A stretch of 64,000 nucleotides of DNA from Coptis chinensis. Taxonomy: Eukaryota; Streptophyta; Magnoliopsida; Ranunculales; Ranunculaceae. Position numbers and translations under genes: made by a program. Under the pieces are notes generated by a model. It was not told the origin of the DNA. It saw only the letters and a program-made list of their open reading frames with translations, and did not search any database. Positions 1-12,500 of the stretch are shown piece by piece. Each line of letters starts with the position of its first letter. Position 1 is the first letter of the stretch. The stretch covers positions 10,496,001 through 10,560,000 of the forward strand of contig CM027380.1 in the NCBI GenBank assembly GCA_015680905.1. Direction: 5' to 3'.

Positions 1-2
1 AG

Positions 3-1634
3 ATTCAGTATCACCCAGGCAAGGGCAATGTAGTTACGGATACACTTGGTCGATTGTTTGGTGTTTTGACCACTCTTATGGTGCAAGAGTGGAAGAGTTT
101 AGAGACTATAGCAGCTTATGACGTCCGGACTACACCAAATACATATGAGGGGTATATATGCAGTTTGGAGGTTAGGCCGGTGATTTTCAGTAGAGTGATT
201 GCCATGCGCAGAGACCGATTTCTTTTGAGTCGGTTAGATGATCTGGTCATTGATATTTTAAATGATTGTCCATCTGATTGGGCAGTTGATTCTAAGGGAG
301 GATTGAGATTTCATGAGAGCTTGTGTGTACCAGATGATGCAGGGTTAAAGAAGGAGATATTATATGAAGCTCATCATTCTCGGTTTACAATTCATCTTGG
401 AGGAACGAAGATGTACCAAGACTTGAAGAGGACCTTTTGGTGGGAAGGAATGAAAAGAGATATCGGAGAATATATTTCTCAGTGTTTAACTTGTCAGTAG
501 GTTAAGGCAGAACATCAGAGGCCTTCTGGATTATTGCAGTCATTAGAGATACCGATGTGGAAATGGGAGCACATTTCTATGGATTTCATTGATGGCTTGC
601 CTAAGTCTCGGAGAGGTAATGAATCTATTTGGGTTATTGTTGATCGTTTAACGAAGTCTGCTCATTTCATTCCTATTGACGTGCATAGAAATACAGATAA
701 GTTAGTTTCCTTGTACATTCGGGAAGTGGTTAGGTTACATGGGATTCCAGTGAGTATTGTTTCAGATCAAGATCCTTTGTTCACTTCCGAGTTCTGGAAG
801 AGTTTTCAGCGTGCTATGGGTACTAGTTTGGCGATGAGTACTGCTTATCATCCTCAGACAGATGGATAGATGGAGAGGGTGAATTAGATATTAGAAGATA
901 TGTTACGCTCTTGTGTAATGGATTTTGGTGGAGGATGCGAGGAGCATTTACCTTTGGTGGAGTTTGCATATAATAACAGTTTCCAGTCGAGCATCGGTAT
1001 GGCACCTTTTGAGGCTTTGTATGGGCATCCATGTCGATCACCTGCTTGTTGGGTAGACGTGGGAGACCGAGTATTACTTGGGCCTGAGATAGTGAGAGAG
1101 ACATCTGAACAGATTAAAATCATTAGAGAAAGGATTAAGACAACACAGAGAAGGCAGAAAAGTTATGCAAATTTGAAGAGGAAACGGGTTGAGTTTTCTG
1201 TAGGCGATTTTTTGTTTTTGAAGGGTTTCCCCTATGAGAGGAGTTATGAGGTTTGGCATGAAAGGAAAGTTGAGTCCACGATATATTGGACCATATGAGA
1301 TAGTAACCTCCGTTGGTAGTTTGGCGTACCGTCTTGCTTTGCTGCCTAACTTAGCAATGATTCATGATGTCTTCCACGTGTCTATGCTACGGAAATGTGT
1401 GAAAGATCCTACTGAGATTGTTCAGCCAACAGAGCTAGAGTTGAACGATGATGTAACTTTTTACAAATGAGGCCTATCACGATAGTAGATAGGGATGTGA
1501 AACACCTTAGGAGGAGGATTATAAACTTGGTAAAAGTGCAAGATTGGAGTGAAAGGGAAAATGACATGACTTGGGAACTTGAAGATAAGATAAGGCAGAT
1601 GCATCCTGAGCTCTTCTCTAACACTCTACCTTGA
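3..1634 (+). pseudogene. Ty3/gypsy pol remnant: RNase H end, integrase, chromodomain-like tail
   Basis: One frame (codons starting at 3) gives the RNase H tail (YHPGKGNVV). The H2C2 zinc-binding part of integrase follows (HH around 370, then CLTC just before a TAG at 498). The integrase core comes next, with the usual catalytic surroundings: SMDFIDGLP, then VSDQDPLFTS and YHPQTDG. In-frame TAG codons fall at 498, 867 and 885, each where the family usually has Gln. A one-base shift near 1222 moves the C-terminal part (RYIGPYEIV, VFHVSMLRK) to another frame ending in TGA at 1468. A further shift at about 1465 opens the chromodomain-like end (MTWELEDKIRQMHPELF) up to TGA at 1632-1634. In life this enzyme would cut and join element DNA to the chromosome; this copy cannot. 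Confidence 0.93.
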
Positions 1635-2873
1635 ATCTCGGGACGAGATCCTTTTAAGGTGTGTATATTATAACACCCCGTCTTTTTATTTTATTTTCCT
1701 AGTATAATAATAATAATAATAATAATAGATAATAGATAAAACAAAAGATATGATAATTATCAGTTAAGGATAAAAGCCCCGTAGGTAAATAGATAAGTTT
1801 CCTCCTTGTTTTTCGGTGAGTTTTTTAAAAACTAAAAGGGGATTCTCACGTAGAGTTTTTGAGGGAAAAACATAGCGAGAGTTTTAGAAGAAAAAAAAGG
1901 GAGTTTTACTGAAAGAAGAAAAGGTTTTGAACGAGGAAGATCGTCTTTTTCACGCGATAGTCGACTTCGGTCTTTCAGGGTTTTTCCGCTTTCGAAAAGT
2001 TGTTCGGTTTATAAACTGTGAGTAGTCTGAAGATGTTTTTTTTTTTTAAATATTTGTTTTCTGCTAATCATATCCGTAATACTGGTTTCCTTATTTGATA
2101 TCTTGTAAACTCTGTTAATGGTGCCAGCTGTTAGATACAAATTTTGAAGTACTACAGTATATAAAATTCTGTTGAGTTTGAGCATTGAATTGTCGAAGCC
2201 TTGACACCGGTTGTTCATGGCGTCGACATCAGAACCAAATCGTCCTATTCTTTGTTGTGTTTGAATGATGTGTTTTGTTTGATTTTGTAGTGATGTTAAA
2301 TTGTTGTGGTTATGATTGATGATGTTTGGTTGTGGTGGTGAAGTGTTGGGTATTGAATTGGTGTTTGGTTTGATTGGGTGCTGGAGAGTGTGAGGGGAAG
2401 CTTTGGAACAGGCGCATTAATGGAGGTCAATGTCGATCCGGTTTTGAGGGAGGAATTGGTGAAACAATGATTTGGGTTTTGTATTAACTAAAGTAGTAGG
2501 GGTTTTAGTTTAGGTCATTTTCAGTTAGGTTGGGAGGTGAGTGGTGGTCCGGCGAGCTCTGCAGTGGTGGTGGAGGCGCTGGAAGAGGTGACCTAGCATA
2601 GGATTGGGAATCGCGATTTGTTAGTATAGGTATGTAGGGGTTTTCAAAAGGAACCAAACCGCTAGGTTAACTAGTGGTGGCGAGCGGTGGTTGGTGGTGG
2701 ATGCGCTGGAGAGTGTGAGAGAGGAAGATGAACAGTGATTTTTTGTTGTTGGGCTTATGTCGAATTTCGTGGGTGGGCTTGAGTGTTTTAATTTTTTGAA
2801 TTTCTTTTTGGACTTAAGTTTTAGACTTTGGGCCTTCGTCTTTGGGTTTTGGGTTAGAAGAGTTTAGGTCTGG

Positions 2874-3064
2874 TTGACTGCTGTTGACCATTGGCAGGTT
2901 GACTTTGATTGTTGACCATTGGCAGGTTGACTTTGACTATTGACCAGGGTTGACTTTGACTAGTTGACCCAGTTTGACTTTTAACTCGGATTATGATTTG
3001 GGCTATTAGGATAGGTTTAGGGCTATTAGCGTGCTTGACTTTAGGCTAAGACCTTTATATATAC
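2874..3064 (+). promoter_or_regulatory. LTR promoter region: W-box cluster and TATA box
   Basis: Eleven TTGAC cores occur between 2874 and 2978, several as the full W-box TTGACC or TTGACT. About 75 bases later comes TTATATATAC (about 3055-3064), which looks like a TATA box. The solo LTR keeps the same plan (eight cores at 18607-18670, TATATATATA at 18746). WRKY factors bind TTGACY, so stress- or defence-responsive LTR transcription is a reasonable inference but is not shown by the sequence. Confidence 0.5.
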
Positions 3065-3319
3065 GTGTGTACGTGTATTAACTACTATGTGATATTTCAG
3101 TTTGATATACAACCTTATGACACTTAGACATCCATATAATTAATAATGCGTAAACCAAAAATACAAGAAACAAGAAACAAGATACTCCTTAGTTCTCTGA
3201 AATAATATATGCAATAAAGTTCAATAATGCATAAACAAATTTACCGCACCCTTTTAGAACTCTCCACGCCTCAAGTTTTGGAAATGAGTTTTATGACTGA
3301 TGATGTCATATGTTAGGTG

Positions 3320-3660
3320 GGCATTTATTGAATGTGCCATAAATGGCCCGTTAGCATTATAAATGGTTATTCATTGAATGTGCCATAAATGACCCGGGTA
3401 TTCATTGAATGTGCCATGAATGACCAGATTGTTTGGAGTGCCCTAGAGAGGAACTAAGGTATTCGCTTTGCGGATTAGTTGTATTCCTTGAGTGTACGTG
3501 AATGTAGGGTTGGGTATTCCTTGAATGTGGCGGAATGACCTAGGGCATTCATTGAATGTGCCATGAATGGCCCGTTAGTGATATGATATGTATTCTTTGA
3601 ATGTGGCGGGAATGACCTAAGGTATTCATTGAATGTGTCATGAATGACCTGAGTTTTATG
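3320..3660 (+). repeat. Degenerate ~30-90 bp direct repeats inside the LTR
   Basis: The phrase TATTCATTGAATGTGCCATG followed by AATGACC recurs about seven times, with variants such as CCTTGAATGTGGCGG. The solo LTR at about 19010-19110 keeps only about three copies, so repeat number has changed between the two insertions. Confidence 0.75.
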
Positions 3661-4671
3661 CCCTAAGAGGCTGTGAAATATGTGTATGAAAGCCTAGAGA
3701 TGGCTATGATATTGTGGTATTTGGTAGGAAAGAGGCATACAGAAATGTGTGATTTGGCAAATGTGTGGAGTGCAAATCGTGGAGTTGGTACTAAAGGGTG
3801 AGTGTATAAGAAAAGTAATTGATTAATTGATAAGAGAAATTGATTTGAGTGTGCGAGTGTGTTTGGGCTTACATTTGAATACCTAGAGGATATCTACATA
3901 TGTTATATAAAATTTCTAACTTTCTTTTGCAGGAGGGTAGGACTTAATAATATTTTGTGTAGGGACGCGGTCCTACCCTAATACAGCAGTGGATATCGGT
4001 AAGTTTTAGTTTATTTAATTAGTTATTAAAACAAGTTATTATAACGAGTTAATAAGATGGAAGTCTTGCTTGGGAAGAAACTATGCCAGTTGAAATGACG
4101 AAACTACCTGTCTTCCAAGCTGAGAATGATTAAATTATGATATATTTAAAGTGTTAGTTAGATAAGTAAAGATTGGAAATGTTTATATGTGGTTAGTCTA
4201 CTCATACCAGCAAATTCCATTTTGTTGACCTTTGTTTGCTTTGTTTTGGCAACGTGGGTGTGTTCTTGGGAATATAGGTGGAAGGCAGTAGAACCGCGGC
4301 ATGTGATTTGGATTCTTGCCTGGAGCAGTCCTTTAGTTCTTTTATTAGGTCCGATTCTTCTTGGAAGGATGTAATAACGTAGTTTATATTTCAGCATGAC
4401 ATGAGAATAAGATATTGAAGACTTTTATTTTTTAGAGTTGTTTGATATTCTGTTTGGACGGAAGATAGCTTAATAAAGTGATGGTGGAAAACTCTTGGGA
4501 TTATTTTAATTTAAGTTGATTCTTTTATGATGTGGGTTTTTAAGGTTTTTGGCATGTGTTGTATCCACCCCGTCATAGCCTGGGTTTTTAGACAATTAAA
4601 CATAGCGATGTTTGAGATATTTATATTTCAAATATTCACTTTGTAATTGTTTAGAAATTCGGGTTGTGACA

Positions 4672-5577
4672 ACAATGGTACCCAAATCTCTGTCAATAGA
4701 AACAAAATCATACCTTTCTTCTTTTTTTGGCATTTTTCAGATCATTATATTCTTCTTCTATTTTTCTTTTTCAGAGAGATTTGAAATATGCTGATCAACA
4801 AATAAGTAACTTAGTTTTGTGGAATGTCAAGTAGTAACACCGAACAAAGATGAGATAAAGTTTTTGGTGGAAAAGTCGGGACTTTTGTTTTGTTTTTGTT
4901 TTTTGATTGGTTTTAATAGGGTGAGAATGGCGAACAATTGAAATTGGGAAAAGATAGCGTAGATTTCCTTTTTTCTTGCCGAATTATTAGAAAAGCTGAG
5001 GTGTCCACCTCAGAGAAAAAAGGGGAGCTGACGTGGTTTGTTGGGAGCAGTCTCGACTGTTCAGTATTAATGGTATTTGATTAATGTTATGGCATGAAAG
5101 TAAATATTCATTCTATATGCCAACAATATACAATCCAACTATTGACCCACTGGTTCGACCAGTGATTCACTGACCCAGTATCTACACCGGGCCAATCCCC
5201 GAGTTGGGTCTGATAACATTGGTAGAGATGCAGTGTCGGCCTTGATGCAAAGCAAGCCAAGCCACCGCTTTGGGCCACTAAGTCAATACATATCAAATTT
5301 AAGGGCCACATTATACTCGCCCACAAAATCCCACAAAAGGGAAATTTATTACGTTTTCAATCAAAAGTCAAAAAGCCACCTACGGAAACATAAAAAAAAA
5401 ACCCAGTTGTTGTTCGCCTGTTCCAAAACTGAAATTCTACAAAAAAAAAAACAAACCTTCAGTCGTTGTTCGCCTATTCAAGAAGTAAAGACGTAAAGGT
5501 ACAAAACTCCACTCATTCTACCTGGTTTTTGGTATTAAATATTTAGATAATTAGATTGGAGTGTTTGTTGTTTACAA
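4672..5577. other. Intergenic, no gene seen
   Basis: Between the Ty3 LTR and the hAT relic I see no supported gene. Small features are two short palindromes (TGAGGTGTCCACCTCA at 4997-5012 and CACTGGTTCGACCAGTG at 5148-5164) and a duplicated phrase GTTGTTCGCCT near 5408 and 5465. Confidence 0.6.
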
Positions 5578-7203
5578 TCATGCCTCCTAGAATTAGAATG
5601 CATGCATATGGTAGTAGCAAAAAAAAAAAAAAAAAACAGAACAACTTATTCAATCTCAAACAGGAGCTATTCATAAGTATTTTTCTAGTGGCAAAGAAAA
5701 AGATAGTTCTGATGAAGATTTAGTGAATGAAGAACATGAAAATTTGGTGGATGCACCACATGAAGATTTGGTAGATGAGGATTGCCAATGATAATGAGGA
5801 TCATATGATGAATGACACACATGAAGACTTGGTAGCTAACTGAAGACAATGAAAATTTGGTGGCTGCAAACAATAAAGATTTGGTGGATAAAGATGATGA
5901 AGATTTGGTTGATGAAGAACTTAATCAACAAATAAATGTGGCTGGCTTATTTAGGCTAGTAAACATTGATGACCCGCGAAAATGGGATAAGATGGATCAA
6001 AATTTGAGATTTATTAGTGGAAAGAGGCCCTAAAAAGAGATAACCTTGTCGATTTTCCTAAAGATGATCTTGGTAGGCATTTTTCTTCTACTCATTATGT
6101 TGACACTTATCAAATGGAGAGAAGTAAGATAGAAGATGGCTTGTATATTCCAATGCTTTGGATAGGGTATTTTGCTTTTGTTGCAAGTTGTTTAAGCATG
6201 ACGGAAACAATATTCAGATGGTGAATAATGGATTTAAAAATTGGAGAAATCTTTTACAGAGGCTTAAAAGTCATGAAAAAAGTAGTAGGCACATCAGTTG
6301 CATGATCGAGCAGTTGGATTGAATTAGAGATAAGATTGAAAAAGAATGAAACGATTAATAAACGTGTGCAAGAACAGATCAATAAAGAGAAAGAACGTTG
6401 GGGTCACATATTACTGAGGATATTCTCTATTGTGAAAGCTCTTGCTAGAAATAATTTAGCATTTCGTGGGACAAAAGAGAAGATTTATCAAGAGAACAAT
6501 AATATTTTCTTAGGCATAATTCAGATGATTGCCGAATTTGATCCTGTAATGCAAGAACATATTCGGTGTATTCAAAAAAAAGAAATTCATTACCATTATC
6601 TTAGTCACAAGATACAGAATGAGTTAATACATTTGCTAGAAGAGGAGACCAAAAGTATCATTGTAAATAAAATCCAAAAAACAAAATATTTTTCTGTGAT
6701 ATTTGATTGCACCCTAGATATAAGTCATGAAGAACAAATGTCAATTGTTATACGGTGTGTTGATGTTTCTACAAGTCCGGTAAAAATAAAATAATTCTTT
6801 TTAGGATTTCTATAGGTGGACGACACTTCGGGATTGAGACTTTTTAACACACTCAAAGATGCACTAAACTCTCTTCAGCTAGAAATCGGTGATATAAGAG
6901 GACAAGGATATGATAATGGATCTAACATGAAAGGAAAACACAAAGGTGTGCAAAAGAGGTTGCTTGAAATAAATCTAAGAGCAATGTATACGCCTTGTGG
7001 TTGCCACAGTCTCAACCTTGCTCTATGTGATATGGCTAACTCTTGTTCTAAAACTGTATTTTTTTTTAGTGGTACAATGTATATATTCGTTGTTTTCTTC
7101 TTCTACAAAGCGGTGGAAGGTCTTCTTCTTCAAAGATCATGTAAAATACAAAGAAAAGAAATGTAAGAATACCCTATCTACCGTGATCATGGAAAACATA
7201 TAG
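5578..7203 (+). pseudogene. Broken hAT-superfamily transposase-like gene (ZMYM1/TTF-type)
   Basis: Fragments in several frames follow the order of the plant zinc-finger MYM-type protein 1-like family of domesticated or active hAT transposases. There is a low-complexity N-terminus with repeated EDLV units (about 5700-5920) and a DDPRKWD motif (about 5970). A GRHFSSTHY-like part out of frame (about 6070) follows. A 152-residue piece (6336-6794) resembles the DUF4371 part, and GQGYDNGSNMKGKHKGVQ leads into CGCHSLNLALCD (6816-7050). A tail near 7110-7200 resembles the STKRW region. Stops and frameshifts separate the pieces, and the C-terminal dimerisation domain is absent. I cannot see terminal inverted repeats. 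Confidence 0.75.
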
Positions 7204-8292
7204 AGTTTTTATGTACGTCCTTTTTACATTTTACCGTAATTCTTAAATGATGTGTAATATGCAATCAGTCAACTAAATCCTACAAAGTGACTAATAGTCT
7301 AATACCATCTTGTGGCCGGTAAATACAAAAAAAAAAAACTCACAAGAGTACAAGACTGATTTTGAAAATGACACACTTCATGCCTCGATATCTTTGGATT
7401 AATTAGAAGCGGGTTGACCAGTAGTATTTTTTTTGTTTTGCTAAGGTGCGGGTTGACGAGTCTCCCACTCTAGTTGCCTTGAAGATGTAATTGAATTGGG
7501 TAAACTCGTTAGACCGATCGACTCAAAATTTATTTTTTTACTAGCTAGAATTTAAATCAGTCAGTCTATGGCGTATCTTAATGACGTTTGTCTATGACAA
7601 ACGAAATCTAACCGTGAGAAACAAACCATATTTATTGACAGGGTGGCTACTGTTGGATTGTTGTTTCAGCCAACAAATTCCAATACCACGAGGTATATAT
7701 TCAAGCATAATCCTCCTTGAGCTATAAGGGCTCCAATACAACCCCTAGAAGGCCTTTTATAGTTACTACCATCTTGGAAATTATGGCGGGTAAAGATTTT
7801 AGAGAGAAATGAATTTGGGAGGATTGCTACAACAAGACTCAAACCACATGACATGCATGTTACAAGTCAAAACACACTTTCACCATACTAGTTTCACATC
7901 AGCTAAAAATTTATGCCAGATTTATCTTTTAATATAAAAATATGCCATTGTAAAATATAAGAGTCTTCTATGTCCCTTGTCTCCTCTAAACACACCTTGG
8001 AAAAACTGATATGGCCCTCTATTTTGAGGGCACACATTGGTGATGCTCTAACCTTACTCATATAATCTTTTGTGCATTACTCAAAAAGCTAAATAATCGA
8101 GAACGATTATCACTACATGTATCATGTATTCATGTATGCCTCTACATAGCTTTTTTTTTTTTTTTTCTTTATTTTAAAAGTAGAAAATTAAAGTACAACA
8201 ATACCTACAATTGCGCCATCCAAAAAAAACAAAGGTGATATTCATTTGTTTATTATGGATGCTAATGAATATCACATACTTTATATGAGTTA
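7204..8292. other. Intergenic, no gene seen
   Basis: AT-rich sequence with poly-A and poly-T runs (for example about 8150-8166). A motif GGTGATGCTCTAACC near 8039 looks like the end of a small inverted-repeat element, but I could not find its partner. Confidence 0.5.
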
Positions 8293-8297
8293 TATAT

Positions 8298-8926
8298 TGT
8301 ATCAATCTAGTATCGAAAAACAGTAATAAGAAAGGAAGTAAAACTTATTCGAGGATTGTTTGCACAATTTCCTTAAGAAAAAAACAGTATGGTAGCCGCC
8401 AAAAGGTTGTCGTCTCGGATACCAAAATTGGATGAGCGTGTCACCCTTTAATGAACTCTGCGGGAACTCTCAAAGATATACTCGGAAGTTTTGAATCGGA
8501 GGAAAATAATGTTGTGTTTTCGTATTTTCTAAAAAGAGAGACCTTAGTTTTATAGATCTGAAAAAAACTTCGGGCTATTGCCTTTATTGTTTGACTTCGA
8601 ATCAAGAAAAGATGTGAGTTTCAGTTTTGGAAAGAAGACCAAAAACAAGCCCCAACTTACTGCGATCCATGAAGCCCAATTGGGTGGATTTGCACCCCCT
8701 AGGCGACGTGTGTGGCACAAGACTAAGGTTTTCGGAGATTTTGGCATGAGCAGCACCTCCTTATATCTCTCTACACTATCCCCTCCATAAGGACACAACC
8801 AATATAAACTTAAGAGTCTTAAGTTTAGTAACCAATGGGACTAAAGCCCCCACATTAGAGTGTAGTAGATACAAAAGGTCATGGGTTCAAACCCATGAGG
8901 ACACAAATTCATTCACATTTCCAACA
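8298..8926 (-). repeat. 3' LTR of the minus-strand copia element (~629 bp)
   Basis: It aligns with the right-hand LTR over about 8660-8926, including the palindrome CATGGGTTCAAACCCATG (8880-8897) and the terminal TTTCCAACA. It is longer than the right-hand copy. The extra part (about 8340-8660) is largely missing there, so the other LTR seems to have lost about 250 bases internally. Confidence 0.8.
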
Positions 8927-9599
8927 AATGAATGGAATTATTAAGAAAGAAGAAAAAAAAAAACAAAACAAGAATGTCGGAGTACAAAGGTGTCATAACG
9001 ACTTGAACCTTAAGTTTTGGTGTTTTGTCTGTCGGGATTACTAGTTGACCGGTGACCTTAGTCTTGAACATTCAACCTATATGTAAGCCTAGTCAACAGG
9101 TAAACACACATAACTTCATAAATCATCATAGAGTTCCCCGGTTTTGCTTTCATTATAGCCATGAGCTTCCCGGGTTTCATGAGTGCTCTAGAGAACAAGC
9201 CTATAAGTTCTCATAGGAAGCGGCTTTTACTTGAACACTCATATAGGATCAGAGGTAATCTTTGTATCTTTACACCCCAATGGAAAACCAGCTATAGAAA
9301 GCATTAAGAGTATTCACTCATCCTTTAAATGATACGAAGGTACTACTACATCATAGGGATGGGTACGAAGTTTTCACTCTAGGTGTAGTACCCCCACAAA
9401 TCATGAATAACTTGTTTCCCCATTGAACCTTGATCCGGGATCTCCATTCACGAAGGTTGGGTGTCGGTTATCGGTGATTTAATTAAATAGGCAATTAGTC
9501 TTTAATAGACTTTAACCGATGTACTAAAACCCACTCTACTAGCTAGGTCTTTAGTTAAAGGATAACTAAATTTTCTTTTGACCTCACAAAGTCAATAGC

Positions 9600-12500
9600 T
9601 ATGATCCCATCTCTTAACAATGCATACCGTGTTATGTCTTACCGAATATGTCGAGATTTCCCATTATAGGAAGTATTTTTGGCCCCTCAAGATGCTTGGC
9701 TATCACGGTGAATAGAGGCAGTGGAATGGGGGTTTAGGCCAAAGCGGGATATCAATCAAAAAATTTCGATCCACTGCTTCCTACTAGCTTTGTCTAAAGC
9801 TATAAACTCAGATTCCATAGTGGAAAAGGGCAATGCAAGTTTGCTTTTAGATGATTAAACCCCGCCATAGTGAACACATAACCACTAGTGGATTTAGATT
9901 CCGAGAATCAAGAATCCAATTGGCATCACTTGAAAGCACAATTTGGATATCGCCATAATGAACACCATAATTTGAAGTATATTTCAAATATCTCAATACC
10001 GATAAGAGCATCCCAATGCTCATTTCTTTGGGATTTATGGTGTATCTACTAACATACAAAGCTATGTCGGGTCTAGTGCAGTTCATAAGATACATGAGAC
10101 TACCTATAACCCTAGAAAACTCTAAAGGAGATACACCTAATCCAAATTTTTTTGTCAAATGTATACTAGGATCATATGGTGTTAAAAAAAAAAATCAAAT
10201 TGATTAAATCTTTTAAGCATTTTCTACATAATGAGATTGAGACAAAGTAATTCCATCGAATTATACACTATCTTAATGCCAAGAATGACATAAAACGATA
10301 CCCAAATCTTTCATGTCAAAATGCTTACTCAAAAAAAGATTTAGTCTTATTTGACGGTCTCTAAACTACGGGTTCCAATGATCAACATGTCATCCACATA
10401 TAAACAGATAATTACACCAGATTGTTCCTCAAATTTGCAATAAATGCATTTATGCCTCATTTATTAATATTAAAACCATTAGAGATTAGCACACTATCAA
10501 ATTTCTATGCCATTGTTTAGGAGCTTGTTTGAGACCGTAAAGAGATTTCTTTAGCCTACAAACTTTTCTCTCAAGGCCTTCTAAGACAAACCCTTACGGT
10601 CTGATCCATATATATCTCCTCTTGTAATTCCCCATTTAGAAATGCCGTTTTAACGCGTCCATTTGGTGAATTACGAGAAGTAGAAGCAAAGGCTATTAAC
10701 ATTCGATAGATGTAATCCTTGTCATTAGAGAGTAGGTATCAAAGAAATCAAACCCTTCTCTTGTTTATAGCCTTTGCTACTAATCTCGCTTTTATATTTA
10801 TCAATAGATCCATCGCCTTAAGTTTCTTTCTAAATAACCATTTATTCCCAATAGTTTTGACTCCCCAAGTGTTATTGGTTATAATGGACTCATATTCACT
10901 TAGAATGGCCTCTCTCCAAAAATCGCGATAGAAGATGACATGGCCTCTGAATAGGTCGAGGATCCTCCTCTATAAGAAAGTAAAGGAAATCAGGTCCAAA
11001 AGAGGTGTTAGTCCTAGGTCTTGCTCCTCCCTCTGAGTTATCGTGAAGAATCTTCTAACCAAGTGTAGAAGAACTTCGAGTCCCTCCCCGATCTCTCAAT
11101 AAATGGGAATTTATCCTCAAAAAGACATCATCCCTAGACTCAATAATGGTATTATCATCAACAAATTTATTTTTAGATTTGAAGACTAAAACCTCAGGCA
11201 ATGCTATTCCGTGCATACCCAATAAAGACAATGTTTTAGGGCCAAGTTTAGTCCCTTGGGTGTTGGTATATAGATACCTTAGCCAAACACCCCCACACTT
11301 TAAAGAATCTATAAAATCGGTGTCCTATTTTTCCACATCTCCATGTTCTTTAAAAGGTATCTTAGAAGGCCGTTAGCAAAGCCTCCCCATAGGTTCATAG
11401 AAGCCCCAGAGCTATTGATCATTGAATTGATCATATCTTTGAGAGTCCTATTTTTCCTCTCTGCTATCCCATTGGATGGGGAGCATAAAAGGCGATGGTC
11501 TCATGTACAATACCATTATTTTTCACAAAATTTATTGAAAGGACGTTAATATTCACCTCCTATCGGACCTAACTATTTTTTATTTTCTTGTCTAACCGGT
11601 TCTCAACTTAGGTTTTAAAGGAAATAAATTTAGCTAAGCTATCATCCTTACTCTTAAGAAGATAAACATGATGAAGCGTGAAGCATCATCAATGAATGTA
11701 ACAAAATATTTATTACCTCCTCTAGTCATGTAAACTTTTAAGATCACATAGGTCGATGTGAATCAATGCCAACAACTTCGGTGTTTCTTTCTACCTTTTG
11801 AAAGGTTTCTAGCATATTTAGATTCTACACATACTTCACATCTCTTATTTTCAGAAATAGTATTCTTGGATATGTTACCTAGATGCATCAGTTTTTTAAT
11901 TGAAACATTATTGCGTGTCCATTTCAACCCCAGATCAAATGACTCAACCATATAAGAAGAAGTAGATGCTTTATTTAAATCAAAAGTTACATTGAGCTTA
12001 AACAAGCCTTCATCTAAATAACCTTTACCCACAAGGCTCCCCCCTTAGTCGAGAACAAATTTTTTCAAAGACAAGTTTTGACCCCTTCTTACTTAAAACA
12101 AAACCAGATTTTTCCTAATATCGGGGAACATAAAGAACATCCTTCAAATTAAGAACATTTCAGTGAACTTCAAATTTGTCCCTTTTCCTTCAACTCTAGA
12201 TGCCGGATGGAGTTACCCATGAACGGACTTTCTCCTTCTCCCGGAGGAGTAAAATGCACTTTTTAGTGCCCATGATGTGTTTGGTAGCCCGGTGTCTACC
12301 CACGATCGTCATGTTACTTTCGCCAAGTTAAATGAACCACAAAGAAAAGTTACCAGAACTACATTTGCTTGTGCCTTGTCTTTCTTCCCATCATTCGGAC
12401 CTTTTTGAATTTTACGGTCGGGGCTATAACATAGCAATGAATTTTGGATTGTAAGGTTTCTTTTAAAAGTGAGGTTGGAATTTGTTTATTCTTGTTCAGC

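Larger units (their letters stand above)
1..4671 (+). mobile_element. Ty3/gypsy chromovirus, 3' part (pol end plus 3' LTR)
   Basis: The window opens inside the RNase H end of a Ty3/gypsy polyprotein. It continues through integrase and a chromodomain-like tail into a 3.0 kb LTR that ends in GTGACA at 4671. The 5' LTR and gag lie outside the window, so its target duplication cannot be tested. A domain order of RNase H, integrase, chromodomain and an LTR beginning near TATAACACCCC is typical of plant chromoviruses. Assignment to the Tekay/Del clade is my inference from the long LTR and its TGTAACACCCC-like start. The element is dead (stops and frameshifts). Confidence 0.9.
1669..4671 (+). repeat. 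3' LTR of the Ty3/gypsy element (~3.0 kb)
   Basis: The LTR starts at about TATAACACCCCG (1669; the first G of the usual TG is changed to A) and ends in GGGTTGTGACA (4671). It is matched over nearly its full length by the solo LTR at 17079-20012, including the AACACCCCG-like start, W-box block, TATATATA box, ATTGAATGTGCCAT repeats and GTGACA end. A purine-rich stretch (GGGACGAGATC) lies upstream at about 1640. Short open frames inside it are also covered by the solo copy and are not genes. Confidence 0.85.

Noticed and set aside
4158-4397. Open frames inside the Ty3 LTR, also seen in the solo LTR at 19382-19576
   Set aside because: They lie within LTR sequence shared by both copies and have no protein-family content; LTR sequence explains them.
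8550-8798. Overlapping open frames on both strands in the copia LTR
   Set aside because: The stretch is LTR sequence repeated at about 13320-13589.
8878-8900. tRNA-like GGTTCAAACCC box
   Set aside because: It is part of a palindrome (CATGGGTTCAAACCCATG) in both copia LTRs, with no tRNA cloverleaf around it.
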